The notes below the pieces were generated by a model. That model was not told the origin of the DNA. It ran no database searches and saw nothing but the letters and a program-made list of their open reading frames with translations. Of a stretch of DNA of 64,000 bases, positions 28,189 through 37,004 are shown in pieces; positions within the stretch are counted from its first letter, which is position 1; every line of letters starts with the position of its first letter. This stretch comes from Paracoccus pantotrophus (GTDB taxonomy: Bacteria > Pseudomonadota > Alphaproteobacteria > Rhodobacterales > Rhodobacteraceae), in NCBI RefSeq assembly GCF_008824185.1, contig NZ_CP044426.1:1062501-1126500 (forward strand). The letters run 5' to 3'. The translations under genes were made by a program, and so were the position numbers.

Positions 28189-29042
28189 GCCCGCGCCCTT
28201 TCCATCAGTTTCCAGGTCAGCGCGGTGAAGATCGCGACGATCAGCAGGGTCGAAGCCGACAGCGTGATGGCCAGCGCCGATCCAAGCGGCCAGCGATAGG
28301 TGCCCGTCAGTTCGGCCACGATCAGCGTCGGCATATAGCTGACCATCTGCCCCCCAAGCAGCGCAGGGGTCACAAAGGCGGCCACCGACAGCACATAGAC
28401 CAGGATCATCCCCGGATAGATCCCCGGAAAACTGAGCGGCAGGATCACGTTGCGAAAGGTCTGGGCGCGTGTCGCCCCCATCGAGGCGGCGGCCTCGGTC
28501 AGTGCCGGCGGGATATTGCGCAGCGCATTGTTGATTGGCAGCACCATGAAGGGCACGAAGACATGCACCAGCGCCAGAATGACAAGGGTCTGGGTGAACA
28601 GCAGACGCAAGGGCATGTCGATGATGCCCAGGGCGATCAGGCTCTCATTCAGCGGCCCGTTCAGCGCCGTGACGATCATCCAGCCGAAGTTGCGGACCAG
28701 AACGCCCGTCATCAGCGGCGAAGCGATCAGCGCATAGAGCAGCACCGCCTTGAGCCCCGTTGCTCGCGACAGATGCCATGCGATCGGATAGCTGACGATC
28801 AGGCACAGCACCGTCACCGCGCCCGCCGTCATCAGGGATCGCAGCAGGATCGCCCAGTAATAGCCGTCGGTCAGGATCCGGCCGTAATGCGCCATTGTAT
28901 AGTCGTCACCGAAAGGGCCGGTGGTTCCAAGGGTGCGGAAACTCATCTCGACCATGTTGGTGATCGGCAGGATCATGAAGACGAAGATCAGCGCGACTGC
29001 CGGGATAGCAAGGGACAGCCGAAGCATGCGCCGCCGTGTCAT
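28185..29042 (-). CDS. ABC transporter permease, polyamine/PotB type
   Basis: 285 aa from ATG 29042 (MTRRRMLRLSLAIPAVALIF), with GAGG upstream; an ATG at 29066 is inside the ATPase gene and unlikely. Six helices and the EAA loop (EAAASMGATRAQTFRNVIL). Overlaps the upstream ATPase gene and the downstream permease gene. Confidence 0.9.
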   Translation of the reverse strand: MTRRRMLRLSLAIPAVALIFVFMILPITNMVEMSFRTLGTTGPFGDDYTMAHYGRILTDGYYWAILLRSLMTAGAVTVLCLIVSYPIAWHLSRATGLKAVLLYALIASPLMTGVLVRNFGWMIVTALNGPLNESLIALGIIDMPLRLLFTQTLVILALVHVFVPFMVLPINNALRNIPPALTEAAASMGATRAQTFRNVILPLSFPGIYPGMILVYVLSVAAFVTPALLGGQMVSYMPTLIVAELTGTYRWPLGSALAITLSASTLLIVAIFTALTWKLMERARA

Positions 29043-30100
29043 GGTGCAACCTCGGACATCAGCCATGCATGGCCCAGATCGACGACCACGCCCATCTCGG
29101 CACCGATGGCGACGGGATGATCCGGCGGGGCCGTCAGCCTGAGGTTACCGCCCGTGGACAGGACCAACTCGCAGTGAAGCGACGCGCCCAGAAAGGCCGA
29201 TTTCACAACCGTTCCGACAAAGGCCCGCGGCTCGTCAGGGGCGGCAAAGCGCAATGCTTCGGGGCGCAGCAGCAACTCGGCCGTGCCGGCAATGCCGGGG
29301 ATCCCCGCCACCTCAAGCTGTGCGCCGGCGACATCGACGCGATAGTGCCCCGCCCTGATCGCCGCATACCGCGTGCAGGTCAGGAAATTTGCCTCGCCAG
29401 TGAAATTCGCGACGTAGCGTTCGCTCGGAGATTGATAGATCTCGCGCGGGGTAGCAAATTGTACGACGCGGCCGGCCTTCATCACCGCGACCATATCTGA
29501 CATGGCCATCGCCTCGGATTGGTCATGGGTCACATAGAAGGCTGTAATGCCGGATTGCTGCTGCACATCGCGGATCAGCCAGCGCACCTCGTCGCGCAGT
29601 CTGGCGTCGAGATTGGCCAGCGGCTCGTCCAGCAGCAGCAGGCGCGGCTTCATGACCAGCGCACGGGCCAAAGCTACCCTCTGCTGCTGCCCACCCGAAA
29701 TCGCACGCGGAAGCCGATCACCCAGACCTTCGAGTCGCACCAGCCTCATCACCTCGGCAACGCGGGTGGCGATCTCGGCCTTCTGCACTTTCTTCAACCT
29801 CAGTCCGTAGCCGATATTCTCGGCTACGGTCATATGCGGGAACAGGGCGTAGTTCTGAAACACCACGCCAAATCCACGACGGTTGGCAGGGGTGGCCAGA
29901 ACACTGGCGCCCTCAATGGTGATATCCCCTCCATCGGGTTCCAGAAACCCGGCAAGACAGCGAAGCGTCGTGCTCTTGCCGCAGCCCGAAGGCCCCAGCA
30001 GAGTGACCAGTTGACCTGATCCTGCCGTCAGGGACACTCCATCAAGGGCGATAAAATCTCCATACTGCTTGCGCAGATTCCTGACTTCAACCGTCGCCAT
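29039..30100 (-). CDS. ABC transporter ATP-binding protein, PotA type
   Basis: 353 aa. Walker A GPSGCGKST, signature ISGGQQQRVALARAL, Walker B LLLLDEPLANLD, H-loop YVTHDQSEAM, then a C-terminal TOBE domain (GIAGTAELLLRPEALRF). It energises the importer and is encoded 3 bp after the binding protein. Confidence 0.92.
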   Translation of the reverse strand: MATVEVRNLRKQYGDFIALDGVSLTAGSGQLVTLLGPSGCGKSTTLRCLAGFLEPDGGDITIEGASVLATPANRRGFGVVFQNYALFPHMTVAENIGYGLRLKKVQKAEIATRVAEVMRLVRLEGLGDRLPRAISGGQQQRVALARALVMKPRLLLLDEPLANLDARLRDEVRWLIRDVQQQSGITAFYVTHDQSEAMAMSDMVAVMKAGRVVQFATPREIYQSPSERYVANFTGEANFLTCTRYAAIRAGHYRVDVAGAQLEVAGIPGIAGTAELLLRPEALRFAAPDEPRAFVGTVVKSAFLGASLHCELVLSTGGNLRLTAPPDHPVAIGAEMGVVVDLGHAWLMSEVAP

Positions 30101-30103
30101 AGT

Positions 30104-31135
30104 TCAGATGGTCCGTTCCCAGAGGTCGTTCAGCCGCGGCGTGATCGCAAGGGTGTCATCCCAATCGAAACGGATCGCCTTCGAGACAAGCTCGGGCTGG
30201 AGCGGCCATTTGTTCAGTGCTTCAGGCATCTGCACCGTCGTGTTGACCGGCGCGATCAGCCAGTTCTCGGCCATCCACAACTGGATTTCCGGGCTGAGGA
30301 CAAAGTTGACATAGTCGAAGCCGAGTTGTTTGTCCTCGCTGTGCTCGAACACGCTGAACGAGTGGTCAAAGACCATCATGCCTTCCTCGGGCACGACATA
30401 GTCCACCGGGATGCCCTGATCCTGCATGGCCTTGACTTCGCCGACGTCCAGTGGGGCGACGGTGATCTGCCCTTGGATCAGCAGCGGTGTCAGCTGCGCG
30501 GAATAGCCAAGCTGCGGGAAGGGAGCGAGTTCCTTGAACTTGGCGACGGCCGTCTCGATATCATCGCGCCCCGAGCCAAAATGCTCGCCCGCCCAAAGCG
30601 CCATCATCGTTGCGGCAGAGTTGGTGATCTGATACAGGCCCAGCTGTCCACGGAAACGGGGATGCCAGAGATCGGCCCAACCGCGCGGCGGCTCTTTAAC
30701 CAGGTCGGTGCGATATACCAGAACCAGCGGCGCCAGCATGCCGGTAACGGCCGTGTTGCCCTTAAGAATGGCGGGAGTGATCACGTTGGCCATATTCGGC
30801 ACGTTTTCAGGCGTCAGCGTCGCAAAATAGCCGTCGTTGCGCAGCATTGCGGTATATTTCTCGTTCAGCATCACCGCCGGGAAGGGCGGATTTTCAGGGC
30901 CTGCGGCGCGGAAGTTTGCAATCCACGATGTGCCCATGCCGATATCAAGGCTGAACGGCCGGCCGACTTGCTCGGCAAATTTCGGCATCACATGCTGGCG
31001 CCAGTCGTTCTCCCAGCGTCCACCGAACATGTTGACGACGAAGGGCTTTTCCTGGGCGAAAGCTGGAACGCCGAAGCTGCTGGCCGCGACCAGGCCCGCT
31101 GTCGAACGGATGAAACCGCGTCTGGACAAGTTCAT
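30104..31135 (-). CDS. Periplasmic solute-binding protein, PotD type, Tat signal
   Basis: 343 aa. The N-terminus has a twin-arginine signal (SRRGFIRSTAGLVAAS, cleaved near PAFA-QEK), so it is exported folded. The rest is an SBP_bac_8/PotD-like two-lobe protein (VVNMFGGRWENDW at the start of the mature part). The ligand is unknown; context suggests a nitrogen-rich small molecule. Confidence 0.88.
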   Translation of the reverse strand: MNLSRRGFIRSTAGLVAASSFGVPAFAQEKPFVVNMFGGRWENDWRQHVMPKFAEQVGRPFSLDIGMGTSWIANFRAAGPENPPFPAVMLNEKYTAMLRNDGYFATLTPENVPNMANVITPAILKGNTAVTGMLAPLVLVYRTDLVKEPPRGWADLWHPRFRGQLGLYQITNSAATMMALWAGEHFGSGRDDIETAVAKFKELAPFPQLGYSAQLTPLLIQGQITVAPLDVGEVKAMQDQGIPVDYVVPEEGMMVFDHSFSVFEHSEDKQLGFDYVNFVLSPEIQLWMAENWLIAPVNTTVQMPEALNKWPLQPELVSKAIRFDWDDTLAITPRLNDLWERTI

Positions 31136-31207
31136 TTCATTTTCTCCTGTTGGATCTGCCTCGCGACTACCCGCGAGATCTTTTCAATAGGCCCCGCAAG
31201 GGGCTGG

Positions 31208-32827
31208 CTACATCTCGATCCGTTCTGGATCGAGATGCAGGTCAATCAGCAACGGGCCCTTTCGTTGGCGGATGGCTATGCAGGCCTGTTCAAGCGTAGT
31301 CTCGTCGCGGACAGAGACGGCATCCATTCCCAATGCGCGGGCCACTGCGGCAAAATCGGGATGAACGATCATTGAGAGATCGGTCGGCAGCTGGCGGTTC
31401 GTGAACTGGACATGCTCTGCGCCATAGCTGCCGTCATTGCACAGGATGATGACCAGATCTGCACCATCACGAACCACCGTGGCCAGTTCGCTCAGCCCCG
31501 AGAGCAGGAACCCGCCATCCCCTGCGACAAGAACAGTGGGGCGGTTCGTGATCGCGCTCATCGTGCCGATGGCCTCGCCCAGACCACAGCCAATGGCACC
31601 GAAATGGCTGGTATAGACCAGATCACGTGGACGCGTGACTGGCAGGTGCCGCCAGGCGGTGGTGACGAACCGGCCCAGATCCGCGACCAGAACGCGATCT
31701 TCAGGCAAGGCGTTGTTCAACCGACGCAAGGCGGGCACGAAATCCACCGTGCCCTCGGCCGTGGGCGCAGGCGCGGGCAGGATTTCGCGGGCACGTGCCT
31801 CATCGGCCAGCGCCGCCGCCAGCGCGGGATCGACTGCCCGAGAGCCCGGGATCTCGGCCATATCCAGCATCTCGATCATCGCCTGCGCGGTGGCCGCAAT
31901 ATCGCCGATCAGCCGCATCGTTGGCCGGTCGAGGCGCGGTGTTTCCTCGCCATCTGGCAGGATCTGGACGACACGCTTGCCCCTGGTATAGGCGCCGTCC
32001 TCGGTCGTGTGCTTGCTGAGGCTCGCACCGAAAGCCAGGATACAGTCGGACTGCATGATCGTGGTGATGGCGGTCGGATGACTCAGCCCGCCGCAAATCC
32101 CCAGATCGAAAGGGTGCCCCCGGAACAGGCCCTGAGCCTTAAGTGTCGTGGCGACGGGGGCCTCGATCCGGTCGGCCAACGCGATCAGGGCGTCACGCGC
32201 GCCAATCGCGCCGCGCCCCGCAAGGATCAGCGGTCTGCGCGCCGAGGCAAGGATGCCGGTCGCATCTTCAAGCGCCTGCCCAGACGCGGCGGCCAGGGTA
32301 ACAACTGCGGGGGGCGACAGGTCTGGCAGACCATCCACTTTTGCCCATTGCAGGTCGACGCGCATGTTAAAAACCACTGGCAACCGCCGGATCGCCGCCA
32401 GATGAAATGCCCGCTCGAGGTCTACCAGCGCTGTGTCGGGGCGGCGCATCTCTACGAACAATGCACCCGATGCCGCCACGACCTCACGCTGGTTGATCTT
32501 CTGCAGGTGCTGCATGTCGCCCGGCGCGGTATCGCCGCAAAGCACCACCAAAGGGATCCCGCCCTTCACCCCCTCGGCAAGCGCTGTCACGACATTGGTT
32601 AGTGCTGGTCCGTGAGTGATCGTTGCCACGCCGATTTCGCCCGCTGCCTGGGCGTGACCGATGGCGGCCAGAACCGCGTTCGCTTCATGAGTGCAGGCGA
32701 CATAGGTGCCGAGACCCGCAGCGATATAGGCGTTGACCATGAAAAGGTTGGCGTCGCCGACAAGCCCATAGAGTCGAGTCGCGCCCAATCGGGATACCCC
32801 ATGAGCCAAAGCCATGTGCAGCTTCAT
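31208..32827 (-). CDS. Thiamine-pyrophosphate-dependent enzyme, acetolactate synthase-like
   Basis: 539 aa with three TPP domains: Pyr domain (YVACTHEANAVLAA, with the cofactor-activating Glu), central domain (LILAGRGAIGARDALIALAD) and PP domain (VAGDGGFLLSG ... LCNDGSYG, the Mg/TPP motif). Relatives include glyoxylate carboligase, benzoylformate decarboxylase and sulfoacetaldehyde acetyltransferase. As first gene of the ureide-like operon, a carboligase acting on glyoxylate is attractive but not shown by a diagnostic residue. SBP follows after 72 bp. Confidence 0.8.
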   Translation of the reverse strand: MKLHMALAHGVSRLGATRLYGLVGDANLFMVNAYIAAGLGTYVACTHEANAVLAAIGHAQAAGEIGVATITHGPALTNVVTALAEGVKGGIPLVVLCGDTAPGDMQHLQKINQREVVAASGALFVEMRRPDTALVDLERAFHLAAIRRLPVVFNMRVDLQWAKVDGLPDLSPPAVVTLAAASGQALEDATGILASARRPLILAGRGAIGARDALIALADRIEAPVATTLKAQGLFRGHPFDLGICGGLSHPTAITTIMQSDCILAFGASLSKHTTEDGAYTRGKRVVQILPDGEETPRLDRPTMRLIGDIAATAQAMIEMLDMAEIPGSRAVDPALAAALADEARAREILPAPAPTAEGTVDFVPALRRLNNALPEDRVLVADLGRFVTTAWRHLPVTRPRDLVYTSHFGAIGCGLGEAIGTMSAITNRPTVLVAGDGGFLLSGLSELATVVRDGADLVIILCNDGSYGAEHVQFTNRQLPTDLSMIVHPDFAAVARALGMDAVSVRDETTLEQACIAIRQRKGPLLIDLHLDPERIEM

Positions 32828-32992
32828 TCCGCCCTCACCACGAGTTTAAAGTCGATGGTACCGACGCTAGCGCGCGAGGATTGGTGAGAAAAGTTCATAA
32901 TAATTTACATTAAAATTCTTTTTCGGAATTTATATGGCAAGACTCCGCCGAAGGCCGTCTGACGGACCGGCTGTCTGTAAGAGCCTGAAGCT
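32828..32992 (-). promoter_or_regulatory. AT-rich upstream region of the ten-gene operon
   Basis: The segment 32885-32935 is nearly free of G/C and lies 60-110 bp before the TPP-enzyme start, the expected position for a promoter and a LysR-type site. No single -35/-10 pair is convincing. The right part merges into the end of an IS66-type fragment. Confidence 0.4.
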
Positions 32993-33010
32993 ATGGCAGA
33001 CCATAGCATC

Positions 33011-33226
33011 ATGTCCCAAGTTGAGGTCCTCTCGGTCATGGATACCGGGCGGCGTCGTCGTTGGACCGAGGAGGAGAAGTTTCGCATAATCGAAGAGAGC
33101 TACGCGGCACGGCGAAGGGCGGCAGCCACGGTGCGGCACTACGAAATCTCCCGCTCGCTTCTGACTGGGTGGCGTCGGGAGGCACGGGAGGGTCTGTTGG
33201 CCGCTGCAGATAGCCCTCGCAATTGA
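33011..33226 (+). pseudogene. IS66 TnpA fragment
   Basis: MSQVEVLSVMDTGRRRRWTE, then EKFRIIEESYAARRRAAATV and GWRREAREG: the N-terminal HTH of IS66 TnpA. Homology stops near 33209 and the frame closes at 33224-33226. TnpB and TnpC do not follow. Confidence 0.75.
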
Positions 33227-33440
33227 CCAGCACATCAAGCCGTTTCAGCGCGCCAAAGAACGCATCGACCGCCGCAATGTCGCACGGATCGATGCAGACC
33301 TTGCCGAAACGCTGCATGATGAAGCCGATGCCCTTTTGCTCGATGCCAATCCGGGGCGGGCGCGCAACTGGTGGGTTCGTGTTGGCGCAAAGGACAGCGA
33401 CACGGCGCTGACGGTGGCCTCAAACCTTGTCGCAGCCGCA
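33210..33440. other. Unassigned coding-like fragment between two IS pieces
   Basis: Two readings compete. The plus frame ALAIDQHIKPFQRAKERIDR... stays open to 33530. The minus frame includes CDIAAVDAFFGALKRLDVLV, which resembles the nucleotide-proximal part of a short-chain dehydrogenase (…LDVLVNxAG). Neither has a start or end of its own. It is a relic of whatever was here before the IS insertions. Confidence 0.3.
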
Positions 33441-33448
33441 GGCCTAGG

Positions 33449-33826
33449 TCATGTTGACAAATGGCGGAGCCAGAGCCTGATGCAGGCGACGTCGACGAAG
33501 CCAAGGAAGCTTTCGGCGGTTTTGTCGTAGCGGGTTGCAAGGCGGCGGCTATTTTTCAGCTTGTTGAAGCAGCGCTCGACCATGTTGCGCAGGGTGTAGA
33601 TGGTCATGTCGACAGCCTTGCGCACCCTTCGGTTCCTTCGCATCGGTATCATGGGCAGGGCGTTGCGGCTCTCGATGTCTTCCCGAATTTTATCAGAGTC
33701 ATAGCCCCTGTCGGCGACCAGAACTGCTGGTTGCGGCAGGTTGTCGGCCATCACCATATCATAGCCGGTGTAGTCGGAATCCTGCCCCGGCGTGATCTCG
33801 GTCTGACCTGCCACGGGATTTTTCCT
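33449..33826 (-). pseudogene. IS5-family transposase, C-terminal fragment
   Basis: The minus frame gives VLVADRGYDSDKIREDIESR (second catalytic Asp) and YTLRNMVERCFNKLKNSRRL (catalytic Glu), ending at the natural stop 33449. Upstream of ITPGQDSDYTG it meets the left end of the IS3-type element near 33826, so the N-terminal half is missing. Confidence 0.75.
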
Positions 33827-33866
33827 CCAGATGCGATTAGAGTCCGGCCCAACTTGAGGACGGACA

Positions 33867-34133
33867 ATGAAGCGAACGCGATTTACGGACGAGCAGATCA
33901 TCAGCATCCTGGCCGAGCATGAGGCCGGTGCGAAGTGTGCCGATCTGTGCCGCAAGCACGGCATGTCGGAAGGCACCTTTTACAACTGGAAGGCCAAGTT
34001 CGGCGGCATGACCGTGTCGGAGGCGAAGCGGCTAAAGGCGCTCGAGGACGAGAACGCGAAGCTGAAGAAGCTGCTGGCCGAACAGATGCTCGACCTGGCG
34101 GCAATGAAGGACCTGGTTTCAAAAAAGTGGTAG
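33867..34133 (+). CDS. IS3-family (IS407-type) OrfA
   Basis: 88 aa: HTH (FTDEQIISILAEHEAGAKCA, CRKHGMSEGTFYNWKAKFGG) and a C-terminal leucine zipper (LKALEDENAKLKKLLAEQML). ATG 33867 follows GAGGACGGACA. AAAAAAG at 34121-34127 near its end is the usual -1 slippage site to OrfB. OrfB is truncated, so the element is dead. Confidence 0.85.
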   Translation: MKRTRFTDEQIISILAEHEAGAKCADLCRKHGMSEGTFYNWKAKFGGMTVSEAKRLKALEDENAKLKKLLAEQMLDLAAMKDLVSKKW

Positions 34134-34141
34134 GGCCCGCC

Positions 34142-34372
34142 GTGAAGCGCGAAGCCGTCGCATATCTGCAGGCTGAGCACGGCCTGTCGGAACGACGGGC
34201 CTGCCTCATCGCCGGTGCGGATCGGAAGATGATCCGCTATCAGTCACAACGCCGGCCCGACACGGAATTGCGTGGGCGGCTGCGAGAGCTCGCCAATGAG
34301 CGCCGTCGGTTCGGCTATCGGCGACTCTTCATCCTGTTGCGACGCGAGGGGGAGCCTTCCGGGATCAATCGG
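34142..34372 (+). pseudogene. IS3-type OrfB, N-terminal fragment joined in frame to a phage terminase
   Basis: The sequence from GTG 34142 (KREAVAYLQAEHGLSERRAC ... RRRFGYRRLFILLRREG) matches the start of IS407-type OrfB. After GEPSGINR, at about 34372, it changes without a stop into terminase sequence. The DDE integrase core is absent. Confidence 0.8.
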
Positions 34373-34990
34373 GTCTGGGGCGACCCGTCCGGGCCGCGGC
34401 TCTGGTCCGATCTCGACATGGTCCTGCAGGCGACCTTCCCGCATCCCGCCGGGCACGACCTGCCCGTGCGCGCCGCCGCCATCGACACCGGCGGCCACCA
34501 CACGAAGATGGCCTACGAGTTCTGCCGCACGCGCCTCGCGCGCCGCATCTGGGCGATCAAGGGCCGCGGCGGGCCCGGTATTCCCGTGTGGCCGCGCCGC
34601 CCGACGCGCACGAACAAGGGCAAAATCCCGCTCTTCATCGTCGGCGTGGACGCGGTGAAGGACGCGGTCTACGCCCGCCTAAGGCTCGCGGAGTCCGGCC
34701 CCGGCGCCATCCACTTCCCCCGCCGCCTCGATGCCGACTACTTCCGCCAGCTGACCGCCGAGCGCGTCGTCACCCGCTTCGAGCGCGGCCGCCCGATCCG
34801 CTCCTGGCAACCCAAGCGCGACGGCGAACGCAACGAGGCCCTCGACACCTTCGTCTACGCCCACGCCGCCCTGCACGGGCTGATCAGCATGGGGCTCAGG
34901 CTGAACGAGGAGGTGGACGGGGTGAGTAGGCAGTGTCCTATGGCGAGAAGCGCACCATCCCCGGTGCGCTCCCAATGGATGGAACGGTGA
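34373..34990 (+). pseudogene. Phage terminase large subunit (GpA type), C-terminal fragment
   Basis: The sequence from VWGDPSGPRLW onward is the nuclease half of a GpA-type terminase: AAIDTGGHHTKMAYEFCR, RIWAIKGRGGPGIPVWP, LFIVGVDAVKDAVYARL, YFRQLTAERVVTRFERG, and the C-terminal RNEALDTFVYAHAALHGL. The ATPase half is missing, replaced by IS3 OrfB in the same frame. The extreme C-terminus after EEVDGV also looks replaced (SRQCPMARSAPSPVRSQWMER). It is the left edge of the prophage remnant. Confidence 0.85.
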
Positions 34991-35007
34991 GGACCCGTGC
35001 CCTCGAT

Positions 35008-37002
35008 TCAAGCCGCCACCAATGAGACAACACTCGTTGAGAGCGTCGACGCAGCGAAGTCGCGCAGCAGCAGGGTGCGACGATCTTCGCTCCCGCCTTG
35101 CTGCTGGAGGGTTCGCTCCAGATTCTGCAGGCGCTCATCTCTTTCCGCGTCCGCAAGAAATTCTGAGAATGCCACAACCCGGCCTTCGCTGACAGCGACT
35201 GCTTCCTCGACGATAGCACGTTCCATCGGACGCCCCCGGGCAACGAGCGCACGCAGTGCGGATGGCTCGGCTTTCTCGAGCGCGTCTTCGAAGGCGATGG
35301 CAAAAGTCGTCTTGAATGGAATGTCCGACAACCCGGCCCTCTCGGACACGTAGGTCGCGTAGCTGTCCTGCGGCGTATCTGCGAGAAACACACGCAGACC
35401 GTCCTCGGAAGAAAGCCCAGACTCGAATAGAAAGAGCTGCCGCCGCGCCATTGCCGTTGGCAGAGTCAACGTGCTTGCATCTTCGACAGCTACCGCCTGC
35501 GGCCTGACGCGACGCAGCGCGCGCCCTTGGTCTAGCTTTTGCAGCAGGGACCGGGTCGCATCATCGGCCACACCCTCCGCAATCGCGCCATCAAGAACAT
35601 GGCGTGCCTCGTCGGTGCGTCGCATGTCGTCAGCCAGAACCGTCGCTAGCTGGTTGCGCGCATACGGTTCTTCGGGGAACAGAGCTATCGTCTCCCGCAG
35701 GAGGGCCGCTGCTTCTTCCGCTTTGCCGGAATAAACCGTCAGCACCGTCGCAAGCTGGGTGCGCCACTGATGGTTTTCAGGGAAACGTCGGATCGCTTCC
35801 CAGCCAACAAGCTCCGCATCGGCAATGCGACCAGCGGCAGCCAGCGCATCCCGCATAAGGGACCAGGCGAATACATTCACTGGGTCATAGTCGAAGGCAA
35901 GGTTCGCGAGCGACGCGGCCAGTGCACCCCTCTCCGCTTTCTCAACCTGCGGGCCATTCTCAAGCAGCCGCATTCCAATATTGCAGGCCGTCCGGACAAG
36001 ATAGAAAACGTCGCCGGTCGTGTCGGCATAGCGCCTGTGACCCTTCATCAGCGTGTCGATGCGCGGTGCCACGTTGGTCAGTGCGCCGCCAATATCACGC
36101 AAAATCGCTTCACGCGCTTCCCGGGCAGGCGGCTCATTTGCTCCCGCGCCCCTCAGGGAATGATCCCCGGGGTGGATATCGACATCCTCTCGCCACCAAG
36201 CGGCGATGGGAAATGTCGTCTCGGCACCTTTCGTGCGTTCCGACAGCTCGCGCTCGGCAGCCGTGATGGCGGCTTGGACGCGATCCGTCCAGAAGCCGGC
36301 ATCCCGCGGGAAGTCACCTTCAAGAATGCGCCATTCACGCTCGAAGGCAGCCGTGCTCGGCCGCTGTGTCACGGCCCAGCGCGCAAGTCCCTGAAGCGCA
36401 AAGTCCTCGTTTGCATCGAAATCATCACCCAGCGGAAGGCGACGCAGCCCCAGGAGCGCGACCCGCAAGTAGCTGGCGTCGTAACGTCCAGCGTCGCCGC
36501 TCTCCGCACAGACTGACAGCCAGAGCGGCATCAGCCGGCGCGGCTCCAGGCCATGATCCGCAGCGACGTCCTGGCTGAGCGCGAGGATGCGGAAATACTC
36601 GCGACGCAGGTCAAGACCGCGATCCACGACGAAATTCTCGAAAAAACCGCTCCAAAGAACATAGCGGCGATGGAGGTCCGCAACCGTCTGCTCGGGCAAC
36701 AACCGCCGAATGATGGTGACAAGCGTTACGAGTTTCGCCAGCTCGATGCGAAACGAACGGCCTTCCTGCTGCAGGAGCGTTGAGCGGAATTCCTCGAGGA
36801 GCTCGGCGCAGCCGCGGTCGAAGCCGCGAACGACATCAGAGTCGCGAGGTTCCGAAGCTAGAATTGTGTCCACAGCGTCTTCAGGCTCAGCAGCCGAAAG
36901 CCGCGCGAGCGACGCCGTCCCATTTAGGAGAGCCCGAAGTGCGGCCTTCCCGTCATCCCGTAGCTGGGCTTTCCATTTTTCCAAGGCTGAAGGCGTCGCC
37001 AT
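35008..37002 (-). CDS. Large TPR-like hypothetical protein, 664 aa
   Basis: Not recognised as a named family. It is all-helical in appearance, soluble, with no signal peptide or membrane segment. TPR-like repeats can be seen at about 355-480 (AWSLMRDALAAAGRIADAEL; QLATVLTVYSGKAEEAAALL; QLATVLADDMRRTDEARHVL), with FPENHQW and FPEEPYA at repeat turns. The N-terminal 300 residues are unique, and the C-terminal 180 are Ala/Glu-rich helices. No nuclease, ATPase or protease motif is evident. The ATG at 37002 lies 2 bp after the stop of the gene upstream, so the two form an operon inserted against the direction of the phage genes. Confidence 0.6.
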   Translation of the reverse strand: MATPSALEKWKAQLRDDGKAALRALLNGTASLARLSAAEPEDAVDTILASEPRDSDVVRGFDRGCAELLEEFRSTLLQQEGRSFRIELAKLVTLVTIIRRLLPEQTVADLHRRYVLWSGFFENFVVDRGLDLRREYFRILALSQDVAADHGLEPRRLMPLWLSVCAESGDAGRYDASYLRVALLGLRRLPLGDDFDANEDFALQGLARWAVTQRPSTAAFEREWRILEGDFPRDAGFWTDRVQAAITAAERELSERTKGAETTFPIAAWWREDVDIHPGDHSLRGAGANEPPAREAREAILRDIGGALTNVAPRIDTLMKGHRRYADTTGDVFYLVRTACNIGMRLLENGPQVEKAERGALAASLANLAFDYDPVNVFAWSLMRDALAAAGRIADAELVGWEAIRRFPENHQWRTQLATVLTVYSGKAEEAAALLRETIALFPEEPYARNQLATVLADDMRRTDEARHVLDGAIAEGVADDATRSLLQKLDQGRALRRVRPQAVAVEDASTLTLPTAMARRQLFLFESGLSSEDGLRVFLADTPQDSYATYVSERAGLSDIPFKTTFAIAFEDALEKAEPSALRALVARGRPMERAIVEEAVAVSEGRVVAFSEFLADAERDERLQNLERTLQQQGGSEDRRTLLLRDFAASTLSTSVVSLVAA

Positions 37003-37004
37003 GC

